In this document: positions 42,256 to 51,405 of the stretch, piece after piece | Numbering within the stretch: position 1 is the stretch's first letter | Layout of the letters: each line of letters opens with the position of its first letter | From: an uncultured Latescibacterota bacterium | GTDB lineage: Bacteria; Latescibacterota; UBA2968; UBA8231 | Length of the DNA: 64,000 bases | Assembly (NCBI GenBank): GCA_958295495.1 | Contig: OY282352.1 | Span: 2,914,001-2,978,000 of the forward strand | Direction: 5' to 3' | Translations under genes and position numbers: made by a program | The notes under the pieces: generated by a model | The model's input: only the letters and a program-made list of their open reading frames with translations | What the model was told of the DNA's origin: nothing | The model's database searches: none

Positions 42256-42804
42256 TTAGAGGAATATATCGCGCACCGGCAGGGTCCAGTTTGGCACTAC
42301 TTCGCCGCCGTCGAGTACGTCGTCGGTGGTCAGGATGCGGATGTGGCTGCGCGAGTGGTGCAGAGCGACCGTTTGGGTGCTTGGATTGACGACCACGACC
42401 AAGCGGGTGCCCGCGTCGAGCCAATCGGCGATTTTGTCCTGGACCTCGGCATAGGTATCGCCCGGTGAGACGATCTCGGCCGCTAGGTCGGGGGCACCGG
42501 GCCAGAAGCCTGCGGTCAAACCTACCGCCTCGACCCGCTCGCGCCGGATGAAGGCCGCGTCTGGTGCCCGCACCATATCGGGATCCTCAGCCAGTTTGAA
42601 GCCGGTTTCGGCCGCATAGACAGCACCTAGGTCATGCGTTTTTACGTGTTGGAAAAGCGGCCCTGTCAAATTGAGCGCGATTCTGCCGTGTTGGTGGCCG
42701 GCTGGGCTCATTTTTATCAATTCTCCTCGGATCAGTTCATAGCGGCAGCCATCATCCTGCATCTGCAACAACTCGTCGGCGGTGATCAAAGCGGTGGTCG
42801 TCAT
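42256..42804 (-). CDS. Uma2-family (DUF820) putative restriction-like endonuclease
   Basis: A 181-residue Uma2 protein: YELIRGELIKMSPAGHQHGRI near the N-terminus, VRAPDAAFI (the catalytic P-D), LAAEIVSPGDTYAEVQDKIADWLDAG (E-x-V/I-S-P and K, completing the PD-(D/E)XK site) and VNPSTQTVALHHS. The family is very abundant in some lineages and its function is uncertain. GGAGG precedes the ATG at 42804. Confidence 0.88.
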   Translation of the reverse strand: MTTTALITADELLQMQDDGCRYELIRGELIKMSPAGHQHGRIALNLTGPLFQHVKTHDLGAVYAAETGFKLAEDPDMVRAPDAAFIRRERVEAVGLTAGFWPGAPDLAAEIVSPGDTYAEVQDKIADWLDAGTRLVVVVNPSTQTVALHHSRSHIRILTTDDVLDGGEVVPNWTLPVRDIFL

Positions 42805-42967
42805 GGGAACCTCCACGAGGGCAGGTGGGAAAGGAGCGTTCTTCCCCGAACCTAGCAAAAGCGTCCTACGTGTCAAGCACTCGTTGCCCGGTCCTGCCGA
42901 TTTTGTTTGGTGCCTCGTAAACACTCCATGTATTGGCGATTATTTTGCCTTTGCTACTCAATCCCTT

Positions 42968-43079
42968 AGAAGCGTTCTTAAAACCCCCTTCGGGTCGCTT
43001 GGCGGAGTTGCCGGGTGTCTTTCGCAGGCGAGACGCCCTCGTTCCGAGGTGCTTTGATCCGTATTTTAAGAACGCTTCT
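42968..43079. mobile_element. MITE-like element with perfect 16-bp inverted ends, 112 bp
   Basis: AGAAGCGTTCTTAAAA (42968-42983) and TTTTAAGAACGCTTCT (43064-43079) are exact inverted copies. The 80 bases between are GC-rich and non-coding. The right end stops 2 bases before the ribosome binding site GGAAAGGA of the next oxidoreductase gene, so it sits in that gene's leader and could affect its transcription. Confidence 0.65.
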
Positions 43080-43095
43080 TGGAAAGGAAATCATA

Positions 43096-44058
43096 GTGTC
43101 AGATTTGAAAGTAGCGGTCATCGGCTGCGGCGGCCACGCCCAGTCGCACTTCCGCATGATTGCCGACGAGCCGCGCCTGCGCTTGGTGGGCATTGCCGAG
43201 CTGGACGAGGAGCGGCGGCGCAAAAATCGGGCCGAATGGGGGCCGGAACGCGCCTTTGCCGACTATCGGGAGATGCTCGAGGTCTGCCGGCCAGAGGTAG
43301 TACACGTGGTCACCATGCCCGGCCACCTGCTGCCCATCGTGCTCGATTGCTTGGAGCGCGGGTTGCACACCTCCGTGGAGAAAGCGCCGGGCATGACCGC
43401 GGCCGAGACCGCGCAAATGGCGCAGGCGGCCCAGCAAAGCCAAGGCAAGGCCCTCGTGTCTTTTAACCGGCGTTACTTCCCCCAAGTGCTAGCCGTGCGG
43501 CAGCGCATTGAGGCGGCTGGGGGCGCGGTGCATTGTGCGGCCACGTACAACAAGCCGGTGACCCTGTTGGGGCCGGCAACGCCCGATCCGGTGATATGCG
43601 ACGCCATTCACCACGTCGATCTGCTGCGCTGGCTGGCCGGCCGCAGTGCCGGGGAAGCGGCCATTCCAGTGGAGGTACAAGGGATGGTGCAAGACGGCGA
43701 GCGGCCCGGGTGCCACCGCCACAACGCGGTGATTCGTTTCGATACGGGCACCTTTGGCGCGATGATGAGCCACTACGGAGTGGGCTACCGCATTCAGCGA
43801 GCCGAAGTACACGGCGAGGATGTGTCGATCTATTTGGATATGACCCGGGGGCCGCAGGTGGAGGGCTATGACGAGGGCCGGGCCTTTAGCGTAGAGGCCG
43901 CGGAGATCGAAGCAATGGGCGGGGCCGGCTTCGACGAGGTCGTCCACTTTGTCGATTGCATTCTAGAGGATCGCACGCCGTGGTCGAACTTGGACGATGC
44001 CGTGCATACTATGCGCTTGTGCGAGGCCATTCGCAGGGGGCATCGGGGGGCGTTGTAG
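43096..44058 (+). CDS. Gfo/Idh/MocA-family oxidoreductase
   Basis: A 320-residue oxidoreductase: Rossmann start VAVIGCGGHAQSHFRMIADE, VEKAPGMTAAETAQM at the EKP position (EKAP, so one residue differs), SFNRRYFPQVL, and ICDAIHHVDLLRWLAG with the His pair of the second domain. The GTG at 43096 has GGAAAGGA upstream; a longer frame from 43015 runs through the MITE-like element and is rejected. It is the third family member in the window, probably with a different sugar-type substrate. A TPR lipoprotein gene follows after 12 bases. Confidence 0.85.
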   Translation: MSDLKVAVIGCGGHAQSHFRMIADEPRLRLVGIAELDEERRRKNRAEWGPERAFADYREMLEVCRPEVVHVVTMPGHLLPIVLDCLERGLHTSVEKAPGMTAAETAQMAQAAQQSQGKALVSFNRRYFPQVLAVRQRIEAAGGAVHCAATYNKPVTLLGPATPDPVICDAIHHVDLLRWLAGRSAGEAAIPVEVQGMVQDGERPGCHRHNAVIRFDTGTFGAMMSHYGVGYRIQRAEVHGEDVSIYLDMTRGPQVEGYDEGRAFSVEAAEIEAMGGAGFDEVVHFVDCILEDRTPWSNLDDAVHTMRLCEAIRRGHRGAL

Positions 44059-44070
44059 GGGGAGGGCAAT

Positions 44071-45273
44071 ATGCTGCTACTCTGCTACCTGTCGATCCTA
44101 GCACTCGTCGCCTGTCGGGAACCCTCCAACGACCGCCAACCGCGCCCAACCGAGGCGGCGCTCGTAAGTCGCTTGCGCCAAGGTCCCTATGCCGCGGCCA
44201 TAGCAGCCGCTAAACGCGCCATAGAACGCGATCCGAACTCTGCGGTAGCCCACCGCAACCTTGCCGCCGCATACACCCGCGACGGCAAGCTGACCGAGGC
44301 CCTAACAGCCTACCAACAGGCCATTGCGCTGCAACCCGATTATGCCAAGGCGCAGACCGAACTGGCCATTGTGCTGACCCGCCTCAATCGCCACGCCGAG
44401 GCCCTCGCCCTCTTAGAGGAGGTCGCGCGCTCGACCCCGGATTACCCTTGGGCGCAGATGGCACTCGGGCTGCTGTACTTTCGCCAAGCCCGGTACGAGC
44501 AGGCCGTTGCCGCGCATAGCCGCGCCGTCGCCCTGCAAGACGACTACAGCGAGGCTTGGTACAACCTCGGCGAGGCCCATCTCAAGCTCAACGACTACGC
44601 CGCGGCCGAAGCGGCGTATGCCCGCGCCCTCGCCGCCGATTCGACCGTGGCCAAGTACCGCCATGGCCTTGGCACGGCCTTGTACAAGGGCCGCGCCTAC
44701 GCCGCGGCCATCGTTGAATTGCAGCGCGCCGTGGCCCTCGATTCGCTCTTCGCGCCGGCCCGCTTCAACCTCGGCAATGCCCTGTTGCGCAGTGGTCAGC
44801 AGGAAGAAGGCCGCCGCCAATTGGCCCTGTACAACGAACTGGAAAAGCAGGAAAAGCTCCTCGTCGGTCTGCGTACTAGCCTGATCAGGATGCCCGATAA
44901 GGCCGAGCTATACCACAAGATAGGCGCGCTATACGGCCAGCGCAGACAGTACGAAGAAGCGCATCTGTACTATGTACAGGCCATTGACCGCAACCCCAAT
45001 TTCGCGCCCTCTTATCACAACTTGGGCAATCTGTATTTGCGCCGCGGCCAAGTGGCCGAGGCCATGTCCCTGTTCCGCGAGGCCCTGCGCGCCGACTCCA
45101 CGTATGTGCTCGCGCATCTCGCGCTCGGCAATGCCCTGATGATGCAAAAAGCATTTGCCCAAGCGTTGGTAAGCTATCAGCGGGGCTTGCACTTTGAGCC
45201 GGACAACGCCCGCTTACAGCGCGGCGCGGCCCTAGCCCGCAAGTTTGGCACCACCGGCCAAACGCAGGACTAG
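44071..45273 (+). CDS. TPR-repeat lipoprotein
   Basis: A 400-residue lipoprotein (lipobox ALVAC, Cys15) with about nine tetratricopeptide repeats, such as KLTEALTAYQQAIALQPDYAKAQ and GQVAEAMSLFREALRADSTY. As in the paralogue at 38926-40107, a charged break (GRRQLALYNELEKQEKLL) separates two repeat blocks. It begins 12 bases after the oxidoreductase and ends 2 bases before the CRTAC1 gene, so order is TPR then CRTAC1 here, the reverse of the first pair. Confidence 0.82.
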   Translation: MLLLCYLSILALVACREPSNDRQPRPTEAALVSRLRQGPYAAAIAAAKRAIERDPNSAVAHRNLAAAYTRDGKLTEALTAYQQAIALQPDYAKAQTELAIVLTRLNRHAEALALLEEVARSTPDYPWAQMALGLLYFRQARYEQAVAAHSRAVALQDDYSEAWYNLGEAHLKLNDYAAAEAAYARALAADSTVAKYRHGLGTALYKGRAYAAAIVELQRAVALDSLFAPARFNLGNALLRSGQQEEGRRQLALYNELEKQEKLLVGLRTSLIRMPDKAELYHKIGALYGQRRQYEEAHLYYVQAIDRNPNFAPSYHNLGNLYLRRGQVAEAMSLFREALRADSTYVLAHLALGNALMMQKAFAQALVSYQRGLHFEPDNARLQRGAALARKFGTTGQTQD

Positions 45274-45275
45274 CC

Positions 45276-46907
45276 GTGGTCTTGCTACTCCTCGCATTGG
45301 TGGCAGCCAGCGTCAGGGCCCAGTCCGCACCCCATTTTGTTGAAGTGACTCGCGCAGCCGACATTGACTTTTGCTATGTAAACGGCGCGAGCGGCCAGAA
45401 GTACCTGCCCGAGGCCATCGGCTCGGGCGCGGCGTTCTTCGACGCCGATGGCGATGGCTTCCTCGACCTGTACATCGTCAACGGCACGGCCCTGCTAGGC
45501 TATACCGGCCCGGCCGGCACCAATGCCCTTTACCGCAACGAGGGCGACGGCACCTTCGCAGATGTCACCGAGACGTCGCACACCGGCGACGAAGGGTACG
45601 GCATGGGGGCCGCGGTCGGCGATGTGGACAACGACGGCGACCCCGACCTGTACGTGACCAACTACGGCCCCAACGTCTTCTACCTCAACGAGGGCCATGG
45701 CCGCGCCTTTGCCGATGTGACGGCCCGAGCCGGCCTCGGCCACCCGGGTTGGGGTACGCATGCGGCCTTTGCCGACTACGACCGCGATGGGGACTTGGAT
45801 CTCTATGTAGCCAATTACATGGAGTTCGATTTGGACGCGAACAAGGAGTGCTTTACGGGCGCGGCGCGGTCCATCTGCGGCCCCCTCGCATACCCGGGCC
45901 AGTCTGGAGTGCTCTATCGCAACGACGGCGACCTCGCGTTTGCCAATGCGACGCGTGCGGCGGGCTTGTCCAACGACGAGGGCCGGCAACTGGCCGCAGT
46001 ATTTGGCGACTGCGACGACGATGGCGACGCCGACCTATTCATTGCCAACGATCGGCAGCCTAATTTTCTCTTCCTCAATAACGGCGACGGCACCTTCGCC
46101 GAGCATGGCACCATCGCCGGAGTGGCATACAACGAGGAGGGGTACGCTGAGTCCGCGATGGGCGCGGATTTTGGCGACTACGACAACGACGGCCGGCTCG
46201 ACATCATCCTCGCCACCTTCCAGTGGCTGCCCAATACGCTCTACCACAACGATGGCGGGGGCTTTTTCAGCGACCTGACGTTTGCCGCCCATCTCGGCGC
46301 GGCGAGCGTGCCCTACTTGGGCATGGCCGCGGTCTTTTTCGACTGCGACAACGACGGCTTCCTCGATGTCTTTGTCACCAACGGTCATCTCGATGAAAAC
46401 GTGCGCGAGTTCGACCCGGACACGACCTATCCCCAGCAAAACCAGCTATTTCACAATCAGGGCGACGGCACCTTTGCCGACGTGAGCAATGCCAGCGGCC
46501 CGGGGCTGCTCGTCGAGCGCGTTAGTCACGGCGCAGCTTTGGGCGATTACGACAACGATGGCGACGTCGACATCTTCGTCTCGGATTCGGCCGCGCCCCA
46601 CTGCACCTTATTGCGCAACGACCACCGCGGCCATCACTATCTGACGGTCGAGGCCGTGGGCACTCACAGCAACCGCGATGCCCTCGGTGCCAAAATTCGC
46701 GCCGTGGCGGGCGATCTCGTGCAAAAACGCGAAATTCGCCGCAGCTATGGGTACATGGGCAGCAGCGACGTGCGCCTAACGCTGGGCTTGGGCCGCCATA
46801 GCCAAGTGGATTCACTGCAAGTTTTTTGGCCCAGCGGCGCGGTACAGACCCTCTTAAACGTGGCGGCCAATCAGCATATAGTCATTGAGGAAGCTATCGA
46901 AAAATAA
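45276..46907 (+). CDS. CRTAC1-type protein: FG-GAP/VCBS repeats with ASPIC/UnbV end
   Basis: A 543-residue exported protein, paralogous to 37294-38886. The signal peptide is followed by seven or so propeller blades with D-x-D-x-D-G-x-x-D loops (DADGDGFLDLY, DVDNDGDPDLY, DYDNDGRLDII) and a C-terminal ASPIC/UnbV domain (SNRDALGAKI...LGLG...FWPSG). The GTG start is 2 bases after the TPR stop. The close pairing with a TPR lipoprotein in both loci supports a shared complex. Confidence 0.85.
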   Translation: MVLLLLALVAASVRAQSAPHFVEVTRAADIDFCYVNGASGQKYLPEAIGSGAAFFDADGDGFLDLYIVNGTALLGYTGPAGTNALYRNEGDGTFADVTETSHTGDEGYGMGAAVGDVDNDGDPDLYVTNYGPNVFYLNEGHGRAFADVTARAGLGHPGWGTHAAFADYDRDGDLDLYVANYMEFDLDANKECFTGAARSICGPLAYPGQSGVLYRNDGDLAFANATRAAGLSNDEGRQLAAVFGDCDDDGDADLFIANDRQPNFLFLNNGDGTFAEHGTIAGVAYNEEGYAESAMGADFGDYDNDGRLDIILATFQWLPNTLYHNDGGGFFSDLTFAAHLGAASVPYLGMAAVFFDCDNDGFLDVFVTNGHLDENVREFDPDTTYPQQNQLFHNQGDGTFADVSNASGPGLLVERVSHGAALGDYDNDGDVDIFVSDSAAPHCTLLRNDHRGHHYLTVEAVGTHSNRDALGAKIRAVAGDLVQKREIRRSYGYMGSSDVRLTLGLGRHSQVDSLQVFWPSGAVQTLLNVAANQHIVIEEAIEK

Positions 46908-46923
46908 CGGAGAAATTTGTCGC

Positions 46924-48276
46924 ATGGACCTGAGACCAATCGCCTGCATCGCCCTGCTTGCGCTAGTGGCTTGTGGAACGGAACCCGAGCCTACTTATGT
47001 CGCCCGCATCGGCGAAACGATCCTATCAAAGGAAGACTTTAGGGAGCGAGCACAAAAGTTGATGCAAACGGGCTATAAGCACATCGAGGAGATGAATGCG
47101 GACGCCAAGCTAGCGCTGCTCAACGGCGTGATCGCCCGCGAGCTATTGGTGCGCGAAGGGCTACGCCGCGGCCTCGACCGCGCGCCGAGCATTGCCCGCG
47201 AAGTCGAGCGCGCCGAGCAAAAGGGCGTGGTGTCCAAACTGTACGAGGAAGAGGCCCTGCGCGGCGATTATGCGTCAACCGAAGAGGAGCTGAGGGTTTT
47301 TGCCAAAGAGCGCGAATACGATGTCGAGGTCTTGAGCCAGCACATTGTCTGCGCCACCGAAGAAGAGGCGTGGGAGGTGCTAACGGCCCTGCAAGAGGGC
47401 ACTCCGTTTGAGTCGCTGGTGCCCATCTATTCGACGGCGACCATCCAGCGGCGCTTTGGCCCGGCTGGCCGGTTGGGGTGGTTCAAGATGGGCAACATGT
47501 TGCCCGAGCTGAAGGAACCGCTGCGGAGCATGGCCGCGGGACAACTCTATCCGCAGCCCGTGAAGACCCAAATGGGCTGGCACGTATTCCGGCTCGACAA
47601 GCGGCGGCACTTGGATTTTGCGACCCAGCGAGAGTGGCTACGAGAAAAAGCGCGCGTGCAAAAGCGGGCCGACGACATGGAACAATACATCCATCGCCTG
47701 CGCCGCGAATACCAGCTAGAGGCCCACGCCGAGGGCCTAAAAGCCTTGGCCTCGCCAGATGGCGAGGCCCGGCTGCTCTTTAGCTGGCGCGGCGGCCAAT
47801 TGACCACGGCCGCGTACTGGGCCAGCCGGCAAGCGAGCCACAGTCGGCTCGACAGTGCCGCCCGCTACAAGGCGGCCGAAAACTTGGCCGGGATACAGAT
47901 TATGATGGCCGAGGGCCGCAAGCTGCAATACGACCGCGACCCACAGGTGCGCGAGCAGGTGGAGCGCAAGCGCGACGCCCTGATCGTCAATTGGCTCTAT
48001 CGCACCGAGGGCAAGGAGGTGGTGCACCAGCAGCCCATCACCGACGAGGACATTCGCGCATACTACGATAGCAACGTCGAGATGTTTACCCGCGCTGACG
48101 GCAAAGTTGCGGATATATCCTTGGTGTATGACAGCATTGGAACTCTGCTGAGGCAGCAGGCGGAAACCAAGGCCATGGATGCCTTCATCGCGCGGCTCCG
48201 CGAACAATACAACGCGGACATTGAGATCGATACCGCAGTGCTCGCCGAAGTTAGCTTACCATTCGGCAGGCCGTAA
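46924..48276 (+). CDS. Parvulin-type peptidyl-prolyl isomerase lipoprotein
   Basis: A 450-residue lipoprotein (lipobox ALVAC, Cys17) of the PpiC/SurA type. An N-terminal chaperone-like helical region (ARIGETILSKEDFRERAQ ... LLNGVIARELLVREGLRRG) precedes a parvulin domain (about 130-230: VEVLSQHIVCATEEEAWEVL, PAGRLGWFKMGNMLPEL, PVKTQMGWHVFRLDKRR). A second, C-terminal helical segment follows. It probably assists folding of exported proteins in the periplasm, perhaps the CRTAC1 and FlgD-tailed proteins nearby. It starts 16 bases after the CRTAC1 stop and is convergent with the barrel gene (17 bases apart, no terminator seen). Confidence 0.85.
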   Translation: MDLRPIACIALLALVACGTEPEPTYVARIGETILSKEDFRERAQKLMQTGYKHIEEMNADAKLALLNGVIARELLVREGLRRGLDRAPSIAREVERAEQKGVVSKLYEEEALRGDYASTEEELRVFAKEREYDVEVLSQHIVCATEEEAWEVLTALQEGTPFESLVPIYSTATIQRRFGPAGRLGWFKMGNMLPELKEPLRSMAAGQLYPQPVKTQMGWHVFRLDKRRHLDFATQREWLREKARVQKRADDMEQYIHRLRREYQLEAHAEGLKALASPDGEARLLFSWRGGQLTTAAYWASRQASHSRLDSAARYKAAENLAGIQIMMAEGRKLQYDRDPQVREQVERKRDALIVNWLYRTEGKEVVHQQPITDEDIRAYYDSNVEMFTRADGKVADISLVYDSIGTLLRQQAETKAMDAFIARLREQYNADIEIDTAVLAEVSLPFGRP

Positions 48277-48292
48277 AGCCCTTATACCGGGT

Positions 48293-50923
48293 TCACAGGT
48301 CTTTGCCCAGCCCGGCGAAGACGCTGATAAAGGTAAATAGCTTGGCCGACGCAGGGGCTGAGTCGAGGTCTTGGCGGGTCCAGCGCAGCCCGACGTTGGT
48401 CGTCAGCGCATACCCCTGATAGGCCGATTGATTGGCGAGCTGGCCGGCCAGCACCAGTGTGGTGCCGTCTTCTAGAAACCCTTCGGGCTGCTCGCCCAGA
48501 TTGTTGGCCATCTCGTATTCGACGCCCGCCGTAAAGCTCATGTTGCGGTTGATCTCGCGGCCGGCTAGCAGCGAGAAAATCTCCGTCAGATCGGACGTTT
48601 GCAACGCGCCCTTGTCCGCCGGCACCCGATTGCTGTATAGCTGTTTCCAGTTCAGGGTCAAATCCCAAGAGCGCAGGTGGAGCGGGTACTGGGCCTTGTT
48701 GATTACGCCGAGGAAACGCTGGTTGTTCAGCTCTGCATCCGCCGCCCCCAATTGCGCGTATTGTTCGTGCTTGACCTTGGTGGTAAACGAGATGTAGCGG
48801 TCGTAGCGCACGTCTAAATACGTGGTGTTGACGAACGCATCGCGCGCCACGAGCGGGTCGCGGATAAAGCGCGCTTCCCCGAATGTACCGGGCGTATCGA
48901 CCCACAAAAAGACGTTCTCGGGAATGTCGTCTGCAACCTTGCGCGGATTGACAATCAGCCGCAATTGCAAGTTGTAGCGGGGGAACTTTTCGCTCGCGGT
49001 CAAGAGCAGATACGTGGTCGCGTTTTCGCGGGCGGTCTTTAGCAGGCGCTCGTCGAGCCGGCCGACCATCGCGGTTATGTCCGGCGCGATTTCAACGCCT
49101 AGGTATGTGTTGTATCCCCGGTGCCCGCGTTTGTAGGGATAGTCCGCTTCGGAGTCGTCTTCAAAGCGATCGATGACCCCGTTGTTGTTCATGTCCATGC
49201 CAAAGAGAAAGTCGGGGGGATCGACCTCGAAGCGCAGAAAAGGCTCGGCGTAGTCGGGTAGGCGATTGAAGTTGCGGTTGAAATCTGAGAGATCGTCGTT
49301 GTTTTCGTCAATCCCGGGGAAAACCGCGCTGTCGGTCAACAGCCCCACCCCTTGGCGGGTATTGACGCGCGGGCCGTGATAGCGCCGGGTCCAGTCGGGC
49401 AATTCGTCTTGATCGTCGTTGTCATCGACGAACTCGTACGCGCTTTGCTGTTCGTTGCCGTAGTACACCTCGCCCTCGGAGTTTGGGATAAAGGCTTGGG
49501 TCGAGTAGAACGCGTCCATGCTAAAGGCCTCGGCGAAAACCGTCCATGGGTAATGCCGCTTCTGCGCGGTTACGTAGAAGGCTTCGGCGGTGTTGGTGGC
49601 TAGGGCTTGGTCGCGGGTGAAGTTTTCGTTGGGGAAGCGGCGGTACTGGAAGTTGCGCACGTATTCCCCCTTCAGGTCAAAACCGACGACGTCGTTGATC
49701 GACAGGTCAAAGCCGAGCAGCCGGTTGCCCGTGGGCAGGCCGTAGCGAAAGGTGTGAAAGGCTTGGTTGGCGCCGTCTTTGACGTTGCCCGGTGCGCGCA
49801 GCACGGTCAGGAACACTGGTGCGCCGAGTTGGTTGGTCTGTTTGTTAGAAGCGACCTCTACTTTGTAGTCGTTGGCCAGTACTAGACCGATCTCCACGTG
49901 CTCAATCTCGCGGAAGTCGTCGATTTCGTCGTCGATGGTGGGCGCGAAGTCTTCGATGTTGAACGTGAGGGTTATTACGTCGGTGCCGCTCGCTTCAATC
50001 ACGCCGCGGCGGCGAAAGCCGCCTTCAACCACGGGTGCGATGTCGTCGGTGTGCTCCACGCCATTGGCGAAAACGCGCCAGCGCGACAGCAGGGCACCGC
50101 CTTGGCCGTCTTCGGGCGAGTCATCGGAAATGCGCACGATGATCGAGCGCACGAAGTCGTTGTTCATCGGCCCACTGAGCTGGCCTTTGAGCGAATTGTC
50201 GCCAAAGGGAATGTTGGAGTTCAGATGGGCCGCATTGACAAACGTTAGGCCGATGTTGGAAAAGTCGCCGATGCTGACTTGGCCTTTCGCAGCCCACAGG
50301 TTGGTGAAGGTGCTGAACTGTACGCCCGTTTCGCCTCCGACGCCCGAGACGACGCCGGTGTTGTTGACGCGCGAGGTGAGCAGGGTCAGGGCGTATTTGT
50401 CCGACATCACGTCCCACTGCACTCCATCGAAGCGCGGCTTGGAAAAGGTGAGGGGCGTCAGGGTCGTGCGGATGCCGTCGCCCACCAGCAGGGAGGAGTG
50501 GAACTGCCCGGAGTGGCTGGAGGAGATGAGGACGTTGCTGAACCACGAGCTAAAGCGCGGGCTTTTGAAGATGCTGCTGCCGCTGGCCGTGGGATAGTTT
50601 TCGGTCCAGTTGTACACCTGCCAACCTTGGCTGATATACGAGCCGTAGATGTCGTAAAAGGGCGACCCCTCCAAGAAGACGTCGTTGTAGCGCTGGTAGG
50701 GGTTGCGCGCGTAGTTGGAGTACTGGTCTTGCCGCCAGTCGTAGAGTTCGTACAGGCGCTGCGGCTGGTACCACTTGCGCACTGAAGGGACGAGGGTTGA
50801 GGGCGCAACTTCGGTGGCTGAAGTGTAATAGGGGTTGTCAAATCCGGTGGTGCGCCAAGCCGCGGCCGGCGGCGTTGCGAGGAGCAACCCACAATAAAGC
50901 AATCGTATCGTTAGACGTCTCAC
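48293..50923 (-). CDS. Large outer-membrane beta-barrel candidate
   Basis: A 876-residue exported protein with signal peptide (about 1-22). The body is rich in alternating polar/aromatic strands, e.g. YDRYISFTTKVKHEQYAQLG and LHLRSWDLTLNWKQLY, and the C-terminal third reads like a porin barrel (NVGLRWTRQDLDS...). A calcium-loop-like DMNNNGVIDRFEDD is at about 575-588. No TonB plug is seen. I do not know the family, but it appears to be the membrane partner of the exported FlgD-tailed proteins encoded upstream on the same strand. GTG 50923 has GGAGG 6 bases before it. Confidence 0.65.
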   Translation of the reverse strand: MRRLTIRLLYCGLLLATPPAAAWRTTGFDNPYYTSATEVAPSTLVPSVRKWYQPQRLYELYDWRQDQYSNYARNPYQRYNDVFLEGSPFYDIYGSYISQGWQVYNWTENYPTASGSSIFKSPRFSSWFSNVLISSSHSGQFHSSLLVGDGIRTTLTPLTFSKPRFDGVQWDVMSDKYALTLLTSRVNNTGVVSGVGGETGVQFSTFTNLWAAKGQVSIGDFSNIGLTFVNAAHLNSNIPFGDNSLKGQLSGPMNNDFVRSIIVRISDDSPEDGQGGALLSRWRVFANGVEHTDDIAPVVEGGFRRRGVIEASGTDVITLTFNIEDFAPTIDDEIDDFREIEHVEIGLVLANDYKVEVASNKQTNQLGAPVFLTVLRAPGNVKDGANQAFHTFRYGLPTGNRLLGFDLSINDVVGFDLKGEYVRNFQYRRFPNENFTRDQALATNTAEAFYVTAQKRHYPWTVFAEAFSMDAFYSTQAFIPNSEGEVYYGNEQQSAYEFVDDNDDQDELPDWTRRYHGPRVNTRQGVGLLTDSAVFPGIDENNDDLSDFNRNFNRLPDYAEPFLRFEVDPPDFLFGMDMNNNGVIDRFEDDSEADYPYKRGHRGYNTYLGVEIAPDITAMVGRLDERLLKTARENATTYLLLTASEKFPRYNLQLRLIVNPRKVADDIPENVFLWVDTPGTFGEARFIRDPLVARDAFVNTTYLDVRYDRYISFTTKVKHEQYAQLGAADAELNNQRFLGVINKAQYPLHLRSWDLTLNWKQLYSNRVPADKGALQTSDLTEIFSLLAGREINRNMSFTAGVEYEMANNLGEQPEGFLEDGTTLVLAGQLANQSAYQGYALTTNVGLRWTRQDLDSAPASAKLFTFISVFAGLGKDL

Positions 50924-50943
50924 GTCCTCCCTCCCACAGGGTT

Positions 50944-51130
50944 GGTCAATGGTTAGTGGTCAGTGGTCAGTGGTCAGTTCCCTCCGCTCCCGGTGAAGGG
51001 TTGGGATTGGTCACTCTTATTACACGACACCAGCCACCCGCCCTCCATCCCGGACGCATCGGGAACAGCAGAAGATGCGTCTGCAAAGTAGGGGTCGCGT
51101 ACTTAGCTGGTCACTAACCACTGACCATTG
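50944..51130. repeat. GGTCAGTGG-type repeat with inverted ends
   Basis: GGTCAATGGTTAGTGGTCAG and two more GTGGTCA units (50944-50977) face CTGGTCACTAACCACTGACC (51107-51130) in inverse orientation. Such TGGTCAGTGG tandem units are known as low-complexity repeats in several bacterial genomes. The right end abuts the DUF2283 stop and the left end is 21 bases from the barrel gene start. Confidence 0.6.
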
Positions 51131-51337
51131 TCACTCGGTCGCTTTTGCTTGACGCTCGAAGGTGAACTCTAGAATGTTGGCGCTCTTCTCGGCGTGCTCA
51201 ATTTTCATGGAGACGAGGTTTTCTTGCTCATCGAGATCTATGTAGATGTTCTCGCATAACTTTCGGGTCTTGGCGACGCGTTGAGAAGTGAACTCGATAA
51301 ATGCGGTGTCCGTATCTTCAAAGTAGTTGATCTTCAT
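51131..51337 (-). CDS. DUF2283 protein
   Basis: A 68-residue DUF2283 protein: MKINYFEDTDTAFIEFTSQRV, then TRKLCENIYIDLDEQENLVSMKIEHAEK. These small beta-rich proteins often accompany DUF4258 toxins as antitoxin-like partners. Here no DUF4258 gene is seen. A 23-codon frame (51334-51405) ends on the ATG of this gene with an ATGA overlap and may be the leftover end of an upstream partner. The gene lies between two repeat elements inside the exported-protein operon. Confidence 0.75.
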   Translation of the reverse strand: MKINYFEDTDTAFIEFTSQRVAKTRKLCENIYIDLDEQENLVSMKIEHAEKSANILEFTFERQAKATE

Positions 51338-51405
51338 AACTGACGTTGCGCAGCTTTCAGCCTTTGTAGTTCATCGAACTTGGCTAAGGCGAGTTGTTGG
51401 TCCAT
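51334..51405 (-). other. 23-codon frame overlapping the DUF2283 start
   Basis: ATG at 51405 opens a short frame (MDQQLALAKFDELQRLKAA...) that stops at TGA 51336-51334, overlapping the DUF2283 ATG by four bases. A promoter-like TATATT lies just upstream. It crosses one arm of the inverted-repeat element. It could be a coupled leader peptide or a truncated partner gene. Confidence 0.35.
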
